This document shows positions 24,003 through 36,529 of a DNA stretch of 64,000 bases, one piece after another. Source of the DNA: Raphanus sativus (lineage: Eukaryota > Streptophyta > Magnoliopsida > Brassicales > Brassicaceae). The translations under genes and the position numbers were made by a program. The notes under the pieces were generated by a model that was given only the letters and a program-made list of their open reading frames with translations, made no database searches and was not told the DNA's origin. Positions within the stretch are counted from its first letter, which is position 1, and the number at the start of each line of letters is the position of its first letter. The stretch spans positions 1,796,668 through 1,860,667 of the forward strand of contig NC_079519.1 of assembly GCF_000801105.2 (NCBI RefSeq). Reading direction: 5' to 3'.

Positions 24003-25965
24003 GGGAAAATTGTTTTTTTTTCCAAAAAAACAGCAACTATGTATCATTAGTCTAATTTCTTTTTTGTACCATTTTTCCTTTAATACCCTTTAGTATTTTC
24101 TAAAATAAATTAAATAAATAATTTACAAACAAAAAAAATTCAGAAAATAGTAAATACTGATGAAATACTTATATCAACTTATAGATATATTTTTTAAGTT
24201 CAAAAAATATTTAAATCGTAAATTCATATTTTGTTCTAGAAGAGGTAGAATTGACATTCTACATAGTAGAAAATGTATTCTACTTTTTTCTTTGAATCTA
24301 CTTTGTTTAAAATACGTGTTCTATTTAAATAATAGTAATCTAAAAATCTTTAGAAAATACATTCTACGCTTAATATATAGTTCTAAAATCCGTAGAAATC
24401 GAAATCTACACATTACTAAAATTCTAAAACCTGTAGAAATCAGAATCTACATATTGCTATAAATCTAAAACTAGTAGAAATCGATTTCTAACATATTTAC
24501 TCTATTCTACCTATTTTAGTAGGGGTGGGCACTTTACCCGATACCCGAAATGGCATTCGAACCCGACCAGAAAAACCCGAACCGAAATCCGAACCGAAGT
24601 AGCAAAATACCCGAACAGATATTAAATTAGGAAAGATTGGATATCCAAATCCGAACGGGTAATACCCGAACCCGAATAGATATCCGAAGATAACCAAACT
24701 TATGTATACTTACCCTTATTTTTCTAGTTTACATCTCTCATTTTATTTAAAATATTTATATTGATGTTACATATACTTTAAGATCATATAGTATATATAT
24801 AATTAGGAAGAAAATAATTTGATATTTATTTAAAATGCATGTCAAACTTTTTGTTTCATGTATTAATAAAAGTTACATCCAAAGTTTAGAAACAATAGCC
24901 AAATTAATATTTTTATTTTTTGAAATTTTATCTCCAAATCTATTAACCATTCAATCTATAAAAAATAGAAAAATCAGTTAAGTGAAATCTATAATTTTAA
25001 ATACAAGAAACTTAAAAATTTGAAAATTTTATTTTTATTTCTTCTAAAATTTAAATATCTGAACCCTATCCGAAATAACCGAACCCGAACTAAAAATACC
25101 CGAACCCGACCCGAAGTACAGAAATACCCGAACGGTTCTATATCCCTATACCGAAATACCCGAGAATCCGAGATACCCGATCCGAACCCGAACGGGTATC
25201 CGAACGCCCACCCCTATATTTTAGAATACAGGTTCTAGGGATAAGGATAATATTAGAAGAGAATATTTTGGGAATATTTTGTTTTCTTATTTATTTATTA
25301 AAAACGATTTATAAAAAAAATAGAAATAATTTTTTTTTAAACAAAAAGAAAAAAAAAGTAAAATCGTTTTAATAAAAAAACGTTATTTCCCAATTAAAAC
25401 GATTTAGAAACATCTCACGTCATCTTCTATATTCCATTGATTGATCACCAAATTTTCACAAAAATTTCACATTCATTCTACCATGATTCATGTCTATGGT
25501 TCATGTGGTGTTTGGGAATTGGTTGTACCTTCAGGTTAGAGTTTTTTTGTTGATGCAAAGATAGGAGGAAGGTTACATGGTTTCCAATTGAGCTTCTCTA
25601 TTGAAGATCGGCTGACCTGGACTTCAGTCGATCAGAAAATGGTCCGAAATTTTTTGTTGTTCTGGACATTTATCGGGATCGGCTGTTTCAGATCAATCAG
25701 GTGATTACAGGACCGATCGATCCCGATGCAAAAATGTCTTCGTCGTTTTTGTTTTTTTCTTGGATTTTAATATATTCTTTTAACTATTTTAGTTTGAAAA
25801 TATATTTTTTATACTTAATATTTTTTTTTCATTATTATTTCGTATTTTTAATTGAAATTAGGGACAGTATTGCCTTTTAAAAAAATTAGTCTAGGACATA
25901 ACCAATATAGGATTAGACTAATGGGACATAGTTGCTGTTTTTTTGCCAAAAAAAACAATTTTCCC
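24003..25965. mobile_element. non-autonomous MULE with ~60-bp inverted repeats
   Basis: The left end GGGAAAATTGTTTTTTTT and the complement of the right end begin alike, and both continue through CAAAAAAACAGCAACTATGT and CATTAGTCTAAT, giving roughly 60 bp of inverted repeat. The 9-bp flanks are identical: ttctttttt at 23994-24002 and 25966-25974, the size expected for Mutator-like transposition. There is no transposase. The left interior has repeated 'gtagaa' / 'ttctac' words, and a complete hAT element is nested at 24520-25216. The element is 1963 bp including the nested insertion. Confidence 0.85.
24520..25216. mobile_element. non-autonomous hAT element nested in MULE
   Basis: Perfect 11-bp terminal inverted repeats, TAGGGGTGGGC and GCCCACCCCTA. 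Perfect 8-bp target-site duplication tattttag at 24512-24519 and 25217-25224. Subterminal regions carry many 'acccgaa' words and the centre is AT-rich. 697 bp with no transposase. It must have inserted after the MULE that surrounds it. Confidence 0.92.
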
Positions 25966-27049
25966 TTCTTTTTTTCTTTACTTCTCATTGAAATGATGAT
26001 AATATTCTATTTTCACAACCATTTTGTTCAATTTTCATTATAATCACCGTCTTACGGTCATTAACCATATTTTAAATTTAATATATTTATTTAAATCATA
26101 ATATAATATCATTTGAGAAAAGTATCCTTTCAGTAATTTAGATTAAAAATATATTTTATATTAGTTAATAATTCTTTATAGCTGTATATAGAGGCTCACC
26201 CATTTTATGACTAAATGATGTACTATAAACGTAAAATAAAAATAGGCGTCATCTCGATAGCCAGTACAGTAATATGCAATTGATTGCGTTTACCGGAAAT
26301 TTTGGTTGGTACCTATGTAAGTAAATAACCACGCGATTAGATGAATCCCTAATTTTGACGAATTAACTACTACATGGAAACAAAAGCACACAAACTCTTA
26401 AACCTTTTATTTCTTTCTTTTGTGGTAATAAAATAATGAGATTTTATCCGAAAAAATTAGTTAAAGAAATATATTACAAACTGGATTTGAGTAATTTTGG
26501 TTTCTGACTTTTTATTTTTTAGTTTTTTTTTCTAGATTTTATTTTTTCTAAAATTTGATTTGTATTTTCATTTAGTTTTGGTTTCGTCTATATATATTAT
26601 GGTGTTTCGAAATTGACTTATAAGTTAAGTTTAAATATAAAATATTAATTCACAAAAGTACAAATAGTATCAAAATTTATCAATAACATATATTTTAAAT
26701 TAAAATAGGTAACATTAAGTTAATTGTAATGATAAGTTCAAAAGTATTTTTAAGCAAAAAAGTTCAAAATATATTTATTCTTTTTTGTAATTGCATTTTT
26801 TTACCAAAAAAATTTGTATTTATTAGATTTTAGATATTTAATTGTTTATTTTTAGTAATTCGATCGGAGTAGTTATTATAACTTTCTTTTGTTTTGTCAT
26901 AACTGTAATTGATATTTATTAAATATCCACTTGTAATGGAAAAGTATATATAAAATTGCGACACTTATTCGGACAAACTTACTATTCGGTATTGCCATGG
27001 AATTTCACAGCTCTTTCATCCAAAATTTAATTTCATTTTATGTTTCGAC

Positions 27050-27103
27050 AACATCCTTTTGAGTTAGCCCTTTATCAAAAAAAAAAAAACATCCTTTTGA
27101 GTT
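27050..27103 (+). repeat. micro-retroposon-like insertion with 16-bp repeats
   Basis: aacatccttttgagtt is perfectly repeated at 27050-27065 and 27088-27103 around a 22-bp insert, agccctttatc plus 11 A. Confidence 0.6.
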
Positions 27104-27315
27104 GACATAACCCTAGAGGATAAAATCATGAACTTAACAAACAATAAGAAAAAAAAAATATTCATTTTTAGGATCGGCCGAAGCTACATAAGAAAAATGT
27201 CAAATCAGGTCGGGCTACTGATAGACCGGTTTGGGTTAACATATATAGCGAGACAAATATTACAATTTGGGGGCTGATTGTGATACCGTCTATCTCAAAT
27301 CACATCCCATTCCTT

Positions 27316-27364
27316 AATTATCTAGATATGTTTTTTTCAAAAAAAAAAATTATCTAGATATGTT
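27316..27364 (+). repeat. micro-retroposon-like insertion with 17-bp repeats
   Basis: aattatctagatatgtt is perfectly repeated at 27316-27332 and 27348-27364 around the 15-bp insert tttttcaaaaaaaaa. Confidence 0.6.
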
Positions 27365-28629
27365 GTGAGTTGTGACATTGAGAAATAAATCTCCTTTATA
27401 TATTATTTGAAATGATTTTGAAGATCATTTAAAATTTAAATATATAACGTTTAATTTTGTGTTAAATATTTTAATCTTGTTGAGTTGTTAATACATTAAG
27501 TTTTATACTACTTTTTTTTTGCTTAAAATTTGAAGTTTTATACTACTTACATAACAGTTATAATAAGTTTGAGCAAAACTTAAACCAACATTTTATTCTC
27601 TAGAAAATTTTATTAACTTCACATCTATTAATTCACATTTGTTATTATCACTAACAATGAATATTTTGTACGCACCATTCAAATCACACATTTTATTCTG
27701 TTATGCACTTTTTATTCTCTAGGAAAATTTATCAACCTTACATATATTAATTCATGTTTGTTATCATTATCACAAACAATATCACTATTACAAACAAATC
27801 ATTAAAATAGAAATATGAACTATTGACAGTGTAAATTCATCTTGGTATATATCGACGTTGTCCAACACAGGACAAAAGATAATAGAGAAATTCATTAAAT
27901 TAACCCAGCGAACGATTGGAGTTAATAAAATCATTTTACTCCGGGCGCGGATCCAAATTTCATATATATAATCAATGAAAATTTAGAAAAATCAATTATG
28001 TCGGCACATACTGATTCTATGGAAATCATGAACATTCCTACAGTTATATTTGTCAATTTTAGGTTATTACAAAATGAATGAGTGGAAATAGATCTGAGTA
28101 AAAAATGTTATTAGCTAGTAGAAATTTTGAAACCAATAGAATTATGTTATTGTGCAACAAGGACCAGTCTAGGACTACAATACAAAAATACTGAATAGTA
28201 GCACATTTGTTTCATAAATGATTTTGCATTTTTTGCACATCTGATCATAATTTATAAACCATCTGAGATTGTATTATCTAGCTCACATGGCCAACTACGT
28301 TACAATGTATTATCACCATATACAGTTATATTTATAGTACATGTACATGTGTATCTATATTACACATACGTAAAGACAAAGAGTGATTCGTACCCATCAC
28401 ACGTTGCTTCGTACGTAGAGACCCATCTCTGTTATTACCTACATATGCTTCTTCAAATAGTTTTCCGTACAGTTAAACAATGCTAGCTAACCCATGACAT
28501 CACAAAACCAATTAATACATGTTATCTCGAGGCTTGACCCAATTTTTTGTTCGGAAGATCAAGTTAGAGATATTCCCACACCTCACCTATCTCTTTCTCA
28601 CAAACACTCTCTCTTTATATATGTAGTTA

Positions 28630-28686
28630 TAATTTAGGTATAGTTTTTTTTTGTAACTGGGCTTTCATAATAATTTAGGTATAGTT
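28630..28686 (-). repeat. micro-retroposon-like insertion with 16-bp repeats
   Basis: taatttaggtatagtt is perfectly repeated at 28630-28645 and 28671-28686. The 25-bp insert starts with a T run and, on the minus strand, reads ttatgaaagcccagttac followed by poly-A. Confidence 0.6.
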
Positions 28687-28863
28687 GGTCAGAATAACCT
28701 CTTTCTGTAACACCATTGGTCAGAATAACTGAGAAGCGATAAATATGCTCGAGGCATTGCCTCTCCAGTGTAGCCACAGACCACGTATAAAATATCTCAA
28801 TGTACATGCATCTTCTTTGTAACTAAGGAAACAATATAAAATTTTATTACAGTCATCCCAAGG

Positions 28864-28905
28864 AAATAATATAAATTTTACCCAAAAAAAAATAATATAA
28901 ATTTT
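28864..28905 (+). repeat. micro-retroposon-like insertion with 16-bp repeats
   Basis: aaataatataaatttt is perfectly repeated at 28864-28879 and 28890-28905 around the 10-bp insert acccaaaaaa. The low complexity of the repeated word makes this one weaker. Confidence 0.45.
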
Positions 28906-30823
28906 TATTATAATGTCTTCAAACGAGACCAGGTATATATACTATCAATGAGTCGTCCAATTTTCATTATTTACTTTCGTATACACAGTTTGCTCACACA
29001 ATATTAATTCTATAAACAGATATTTGATAAATTAAATGAACACGATGAATAAATAAATTTCTCCTATTTCAAATTAAGTTAATCTAAAATATAACATAAT
29101 TTGATAAGATAATAAAATAGTAACATTTAGAAAACTTTTAGATAAATATATGGTTCCACTAAAATTATAAATTTATATTTATTATATATAAATTTTTCAT
29201 ATAAACATATACAAAACATTAATTGGTTATTATTCTTTAAGATATATTTTATCTCCATATTTCAATAATTTAGTGTTATTTTATCGAATAACATATAAAA
29301 TACATATGTAGTCTATCATATATATTCAAATATTTCTAATAATCTTGTAAGAAAAAAATATTTCATCTTTTTAATAAAAAATATTTTTAAAATATAAACC
29401 TAAAAAATTCTTTAAATTAATAACTTTATGTCATTAAAAATAATAACATTTAAATTAATAAATTATTATAGATTCAACATTATTAATCTCTGAGTTTTTA
29501 GTGTACTTATTGTCGCATGTATTTGATCCCTTTTTGCCAGAAGTCAACTGCAAGAAATACATGATAAATAATAATAATAATTAGTAAAAAATTGAAATCA
29601 TTTTTTTTCAAAGTTAGTTTCGAGCCATTATTTATCTTATATATTGACACTGACTCAACCGGTATAACTAAAAGTACTAAGTATTTGCGACATATCCGAA
29701 CACAATTTTCTCACCACAAAAACAACGTCGACGCAATCATGATTTAATAATACATAAATTAGCTTATTATGTATAGCAAATAAATACATATGTTGCATAT
29801 AAAAGGGCCTAATCAAAATCAAAGAATCTAGTTATTTTTTAGAAAATTAATGTTTTAACGAAGCATATGTGTTTTTAAGAAAATGGGAGTAGTAGCTGAT
29901 AGAAACTACCGTGCAGAAAATGCAAAAGGGAAGGTTTACTAGTTAGGGGAATTCAGCTGGCATCTAACGGTCTCCATTGGATCTAGTTACTTCGTGCTTA
30001 CACTTTTATAACTATATAAATAAATGTTATATTTGTTATATATATATATATATATAGGCAAATGGAACAGCCTTTCTGTTTTTTTTTTAACAAACCAACC
30101 ACCAAAACGCAAAAACTAATTCCCTCCAATCCCCAATCCTCATAGCTAGGTTCAGGCCAAAGTAGCTGAGAGTTGTAGATGAGCTCAGATAAATTAAGGC
30201 TGTTCCAATATCACTACACAATGTATCATATTTTAAGAACACAATCTTTCTCTCTACTCTCTCTCTTTCTGACCCATTTGTCCGGTTCCTATGTCCTCTC
30301 GTTGTTATCTATAATATATTGCAAAAGCTTTATTTTTCCTTAGATTAATCACTTCCCTTGTGTATCCATAAATGGAAACATTGTTAAACGTTCACCTTTT
30401 TAATTCTATCCAATAGGTTCACTCCCCCATAATGGTCCCTCTCATTTTCTAACTCTTGTTAATATATGAATTGATTTAGCATCATTTGGCATCTGCGGTT
30501 CAGTACTATATAGTTTTGATGATTTTTATTCATTCCGCACTAAAATGTAGGATAACATAAATCACAATGTTAGGTATATCAATAAAAGACATAAACAAAA
30601 AATGTGGCCGAGATTATTTAGATGCTAATATCTTTATTTCAACTAAAATAGAACGAAAAAGAACAACAACAAGCGGGCAATTGGCTGACAACACATGTAG
30701 GATCCGTGGCGTTTAGACAATTCGAGACCCTACTTTCTCGACGACTTAAACAAAAGAAGAGAACAAGAAAATACCCTAAAAGAAGAAAATAAATAAAAAG
30801 AAGCAGAGGGAATATGATAAAAC

Positions 30824-32203
30824 TCAGAGCGAGTGATGATCTTGAAACCGGTTAATAGGCAACCGAAGAGAGTGATCCAAACGCTGCCGTGAAACGTCAC
30901 CATCACGAACTTGTGGCGGTTCCAGCGGCGGCGCACGGACTATGGCGGAGCCACGGTTAGGAAAACCGGTCTGATCAATGGGTTCACCGACGCAAGTGTA
31001 GCTTGATTCCACAGGACCACCAGCCATGTAATTAACGGTTGTTGTTGTGGGAAGATTAGGGTTTGGAGAGATGCTTCTATTGCCTCGAAAGGATTGGCTG
31101 AAGTAGTAATCATTGATGTTGTTGTAGGGCGAGTATTGGTTTGAAGAGTATGGATATGGTGGTTGAAGCGGTTGGGGAACCAAGTTTGTTGAGGAGCTTC
31201 CGGTATATAGCATCGGTGATGAGTAAACCGACCGATATATTGTTGGATCTGCGGTTTGATATCTGCCAATAATTCCAATTATACTCGCATTGTTCATTAT
31301 AATAAGTACATTTAGTAATTTTTTCTTAGGATGAAGAGAAAGTACCCGAAAGGTGTAATTCCTGGTGGGGTTAATGTATCGTTACGGTAGACCAATTGAC
31401 GGGCTTGATTCAATGTCTCCGTCTCCCTCTCTTTAAGTTTATAGAACCAGAAGAAAAAAAAGGACATCAAACTAAGTCTTTAATGCAATATCTACTGGTA
31501 TGAAGTTATAGTCAAAGCAAGCATGGAACAACAAGCATCAACCAAAGACAGAAGATTTATGAAAACTGTTTTTTTTTTGCACGAACTAAAAAGTGTCAAT
31601 ATAAAAATTATACGAAGCTAAGTAAACATGCCTTGTCGGTGGCGATTCATGTGGCCACCAAGAGCTTGGGATTTGCAGAACTTCAGTGAACAAAATCGAC
31701 ATTCGTACACCTTCCCGCTCTCATCTTTCGCTTCTTTACTACATTTCTTCTTTCTTTGACCTAATTAGCAACAAAACAACCCACGCCTTAATATATAATT
31801 CCACCAACACACAAGTCATTTGGATTCCACGTGTAATCCAAACCTTTACCATTAGACATTATATAATACAAAATATTTAATTATATATCCCCTTAATTAT
31901 GTTTTACCTGGTAATGATATATATATATATATATATATATATTTATTTATTTATTACATATATGTATATAACGTTGAAGTAATTAGGGTTTTCCATGGTA
32001 AAAGTATACCAGACGAAGAACCTTCCTCCAGGGTTTGCTTATTGCCATCTCTAGAAGAATCAACTGGCAGATTGTTGAGGTCTAAGTAATTATCCTCATT
32101 CCTCCTGCCAAAAATACTCAATAAAGAGAAGTGTAAGTTTAAGATTAAGAAAATGAAAGATATAATTAAGAAAATGTTTTTTGTGTGTTTGTGGGGCATA
32201 CAT
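30824..32203 (-). CDS. JAG: JAGGED, C2H2 zinc-finger transcription factor
   Basis: Nuclear single-C2H2 regulator that promotes growth and distal development of leaves and floral organs in Arabidopsis. Recognised by the N-terminal YLDLNNLP (EAR-type repression motif, residues 7-14), a basic stretch GQRKKKCSKEAK (33-44), and the zinc finger C53-x2-C56...H69-x3-H73 with the plant QALGGH signature. The C-terminal half is rich in Pro, Tyr and Ser and ends LPINRFQDHHSL. Exons: 32203-32202, 32104-32010, 31760-31632, 31430-31346, 31262-30824. They sum to 750 nt, 249 aa, close to the Arabidopsis protein, and every phase agrees. The model places the start codon across intron 1 (AT|G AGG AAT) and uses a GC donor in intron 3 (CAAG|GCATGT). 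Intron 2 holds an (AT)n microsatellite. The family is certain; the exon 1/start detail is inferred. Confidence 0.93.
31917..31942. repeat. (AT)n microsatellite in JAG intron 2
   Basis: About 13 uninterrupted AT units inside the 249-bp second intron (32009-31761). Length variation here would be expected between cultivars. Confidence 0.9.
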
Positions 32204-32264
32204 AGTGGGAAACGAGAGATTGGCGTGAGATAAGACTTCTCTCCAAGAGCTAGAATAATTGAGG

Positions 32265-32276
32265 ATATATATTATA
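32265..32276 (-). promoter_or_regulatory. possible JAG TATA box
   Basis: Minus-strand tataatatatat lies about 65 bp upstream of the proposed start codon, giving a short leader. Many AT-rich words occur nearby, so the assignment is tentative. Confidence 0.3.
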
Positions 32277-34902
32277 GAGGACTTTCAGTTGGAGGCTGCA
32301 CCGCAAAAGGAAGAGAAAAACGTAGAGACTAGTAAAGTTAAAGAAGAGAGGTTGGGAAGTTTTCTATCAGTTTATCTGGCACAAAGCCTCTCATTTCTCT
32401 CTCTCTTCTCCCTCTGCGTTTAGAAACTAAATAAACAAAGTGGGTCTTGTGACCTTACAAAGATAGAGGTAGTGTGGGCTTAAGGGGTTTTAACTAAACC
32501 AAACCAGAGTGAAAGTGTTTGTGGTTTGTGTATGTGTTTGTGTGTGTGTGTGATGAAAGAGAGAGATGAGAGGGACATTTCCTGAGTGAAAGGAGATGCT
32601 AGGGCTACTATCCTAGAACCCTATTACTGTGCAATTAATTCATGTTAAAACGACAAACTCTTAAAACTGTTTTTTAAGAAATCAATGAGTTTTTTGACAT
32701 TCTCTGTGTATATATCTTCATACTGAAATCAAAATAGACTACATAAATCTTCTTTCAACATTTTAGGTTAGTCATTGCATTCGTAAAATTGTTTTTTTTT
32801 GGTTTTGTTTTGTTTTTAATCAAAGATCTTACGGACTCTAAGTTTGGAAATTCTCTAGGTTGAAGATCAGAGAAGTTAACTTGTTACTAATACTCCTCAA
32901 AACTACACACATAATTGAACGACCCTAATTAAGTGTAAGTTACACGTGTTAATAATAATAATACAAATCATCTTAAAAGAAGCAAGATAGTACTTTGTCA
33001 ACAATGAATTAAATGTGGAAAGCCACATCTAGCGAATCATTGTCTCTTGATAAAGAATCTTTCATGAATAGTTTGCAGCTTCAAGATGGTCCTTGATGGA
33101 CTTGTGATCCTCACTTAAACACACAGAGGAAAGAACAAGTAACTAAAAGAGAATGGATTTTATACTTTTAAGGACAATCCGAGACATGGCTAGCTCTATG
33201 GTCCTGCTGCTTTGAACATTACGTTTTGAGAAGTTTTACAATAAATATATGTATAACAAATAAATGTAAGAAAAATAGTTAGCTAGTAATGGTCCCCCAT
33301 TTATAGATGTAATGTAATGGCGATAGGCCTCTCCTGGGGCATCCACATCAAAAAAAAATTCAAATTGTTTTTTGTACCCTAGGGTTTTGCAAATGGGACA
33401 TGCAAGTGTTGCTATCACATAACTAATTATTAGGGTCCTTTGTGATCTAAGTTGGATATCCATGTCCCTCTTCTACATATACTTTCCAGTTGTGCTCCTA
33501 AATATTACATTCTTAATCTTCTTGTTAATTATATCAAATTTATGTAAAACATTAGAATGTTAACAAGGTTTCTCCATTCCTGCCGATATTTATCTTGTGG
33601 ACATCTTGCAGAGTGATCGTTATAAGGTTAGTGCAAGATCTAGGTAGCTATAACACTGTCCTTGAGAGGAATACCTAAAGGTGTACAAGATTCCCAGTCA
33701 CGGAAGAGTGCGAGTCACGTGCCAAGTGGTTCGAAGGTCAAAACTTCAAAAAACTCGATAAAGGTATGCTCATGCCGACCTAGACGAAATAAAAAGAATG
33801 TTGCCCAAAAAGTCAAGCCTAACACACCGTTATGGTTATCAAATACACACATTTATTTTATATATTGCTTAGTATCTCTTTCAACTAACTATGTATAACA
33901 CTTTGTGTCTAATATATCCACTCTCGATGATGTTATTTTTATCATGAGACATGCAATAGCAAAAAGAATTTGCAGTTAAAAATGTGTATATCGAACAAAA
34001 ACTAAACTAGTTTAAACAAGTCTACTGGTTGAAAAATTCATATTGGCATTAGGGGACCAGAGTTTGAATCGTTCCACTATAATTTTACATACGAATGGCA
34101 ATCATAAAAGTACCAAATAGCAAGAAGTGACAAGGATTAATATGAATTTTGGTTACGTGCTACTTATCAAAAAAATATTTGGTTACGTGTCACAAGACAA
34201 ATGTTACGTCGGTATAACATACATGTATGTGTATAAGAGTACAATTATTTTTTGTAGTGTACAAATTTTGAGTCAGGGACTACTTAATTAACATGTTAAT
34301 GATGAGGCACCAAAGATATCGAGGATCTTGTTCATATTGAGGATGTGCATGCTACTTATGGGTGGGAACAGAACCAAAAAAAAGTAGAGTGAGTGAGTGA
34401 TGAGGAAAGAGAAGGGATCAGGTGAGAGAAGGACCACACTACTACTCCAAGACTGTCACGGCTAGTAAGCTAGGACTTGCAATCTCACCCTCTTCATGTA
34501 ACATCTGCAACTCTCTTTCGGACAATCATACTTTTTACTCCTTTCTCTTACGTGGTCCTCCCCCTTTCCCCCCTTTTCTTTTCAATTGTTTTTACCTTTT
34601 TCCTTCTAATTGTTTCTTCTCTCTCTTTTTGAACTTTTTATTGTATTAAAACAAGTTATGTTAAATCTGGTCTAAACAACTTCATGTAACCAATTTTGTC
34701 CGGTTGAGATGATGATTACATTAATTTGTATATTACAACTCCAAATAGGAATAGTATAATAGTCAATGAATTTGCAAGTCCGTCTTATAGACCATAAAGT
34801 ACTAATTATATTTATTAGTCACAGTGATCAATGTAAAATAAATAACAGAACTATAAATTACGTAAAAAATAATCATAGTGCTTACCAATTAACACTATCT
34901 AA
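32277..34902. other. JAG upstream region, no further gene
   Basis: Presumed promoter and distal flank of JAG. Single-copy looking and less repeat-like than the surroundings. Visible: CT/GA-rich tracts at 32390-32410, a (GT)n tract at ~32538-32551, and a G-box core CACGTG at ~33717-33722. Open frames at 33236-33463 and 34422-34649 have no protein-like features. Confidence 0.4.
34148..34189 (+). repeat. micro-retroposon-like insertion with 12-bp repeats
   Basis: tttggttacgtg is perfectly repeated at 34148-34159 and 34178-34189 around the 18-bp insert ctacttatcaaaaaaata. Confidence 0.45.
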
Positions 34903-36185
34903 TCTATATAATTATTTATGAAGTGATTTTGTTGATTTGTCATATTCTTCGTAATTTTAGCTAATTTTGCTTATTTATCATATTCTTATTAGTTTTTAGA
35001 TTAAATCATCAATTTATTAATTTAGAAAATAGAAATATTTCGAAATATCTAATTAATTTATTAAGTTAAATAGTATAAATATTTCAAAATTTCTAATTTT
35101 AATCATGGATATAATTATTTTAACTTCCACAAGATTCTTATTAGTTTTTCGTTTAAATAATTAATTTATTAATTTAAATAACATAACTATTTCAAACTTC
35201 TAATTGGAATTAACTATTTTAAACAAGTTAGGACCAACTATTATTTTCATATGATGTAAGATGTTTTAAAATCTATAGTTTCATTTTTCTCATTCATTTC
35301 AAGTTCTTTTGATTATAGTTTTTGACATCTATATTTATGTACTTTTGATATTTGTATTCTTTTTGTTGGTGTTCTATGTTTTTCTTCTTCTTTTTTTTTG
35401 GTTTGAAAAACTATGAACAAATCAGTTTTATTACATGGAGTTTGAAATTATGAATTAGGTATTCTGAATTATTTCGGTAGTTATTTCACGTGTATGTTTT
35501 AGTATTGTTTAATCTATAAGAAGAGTATGCTTTGATATTAAGTTTAGAGAGTTGTCTATTTAATAATGTTATGAAGATATGTTTAATGTTTTAGTTTTCA
35601 AATGGCTAAAATAGATATATTTTTAATGATTAATAAGATTTATAATTATATAATTAACCATAAATTAACTTCAATAATAAAACAATCATTTTCTACTTTT
35701 TCTTTTATTAAAATTAAACTTATGAAATATTAAGATAAATTAATGTATGTATTGATCAAGTAAACCAATGAAATATTTTCATTATCTCAATTCGTTTTTT
35801 TTTTAAACCTTCTTCTAAATTATCATCGAACTTTTTTTCTTTTTGTTTCCTTTTAATATTTTTTTCTAACTTGGATTTTATGTGTTTTAGTGTTTTTTTT
35901 AATAATTTAATACATGTTTCTGATTCAAAAATACAAAGAAGATTAAGAAAAACCAACACATTCTTACTTTACTTGATTGTGTAGAATATTTTATATGTAG
36001 TTGTGCTTTCATAGTTTTAAAACATTCCTTTGTATTTAGAAGACGTAGACCAAAACAAAAAATCGAAGAAAATTAAAATGATTAAGAATATAAAAAATAA
36101 TTTATCATGATGTTCAAATCATAATACATATGTTAATAACTATTAGTAAAACGATTATGCCCGCATGTGCGGGTAAAACACCTAG
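34903..36185 (+). mobile_element. non-autonomous Helitron
   Basis: Starts A|TCTATATAATTATTTATGAAG at 34903. Ends with the stem-loop tgcccgcatgtgcgggta, then aaaacacCTAG at 36182-36185, followed by T. The 3' hairpin (GCCCGCA/TGTGCGGGT) and CTAG|T are strongly Helitron-like. The 5' start is chosen on TC plus similarity to the usual 'TCTATA' start. The 1283-bp AT-rich interior has no Rep/helicase. Confidence 0.65.
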
Positions 36186-36529
36186 TATCGTAATAATTAA
36201 CTAAAAAAAATATTTCAAAATATCATCTAACTATGAAGAAAATATGGGAACACTTAGAAAATTCAAAATTTTAATAAAAACTCGTCAAATTATCAGTTTT
36301 ATTAATTCACTTGAATTGTTTCCAATGTACTTATTTCTCTTAGTTGCTCATCAGAGGATGAAGATGTACATTTGATGAGTGTACATTTATAGGCTACAAG
36401 TACCTACTACCTAGATGCTTTAATTACAATTTCCACAATATTTAGCTATAATATAAGTATATCTAGTTTTTTCTGCGCGCGGATCGAACATATATATCTA
36501 GATTTTTATGTTACAAACATGCTGACTTT

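Larger units (their letters stand above)
25975..30823. other. long AT-rich intergenic region downstream of JAG
   Basis: No protein-coding gene, tRNA or rRNA seen. It contains four small insertions with direct repeats (listed separately) and scattered (TA)n tracts, for example around 30038-30056. Part of the right end probably belongs to the JAG 3' UTR. Confidence 0.45.

Noticed and set aside
31954..32199. 81-aa ORF starting MPHKHTKN as the JAG N-terminus
   Set aside because: Its first ~32 codons are intron 1 and the frame reads past the exon 2 donor. The conserved JAG N-terminus starts only after the acceptor.
36470..36510. ctagttttttctgcgcgcgg as another Helitron end
   Set aside because: No stem-loop at the required distance and no partner terminus.
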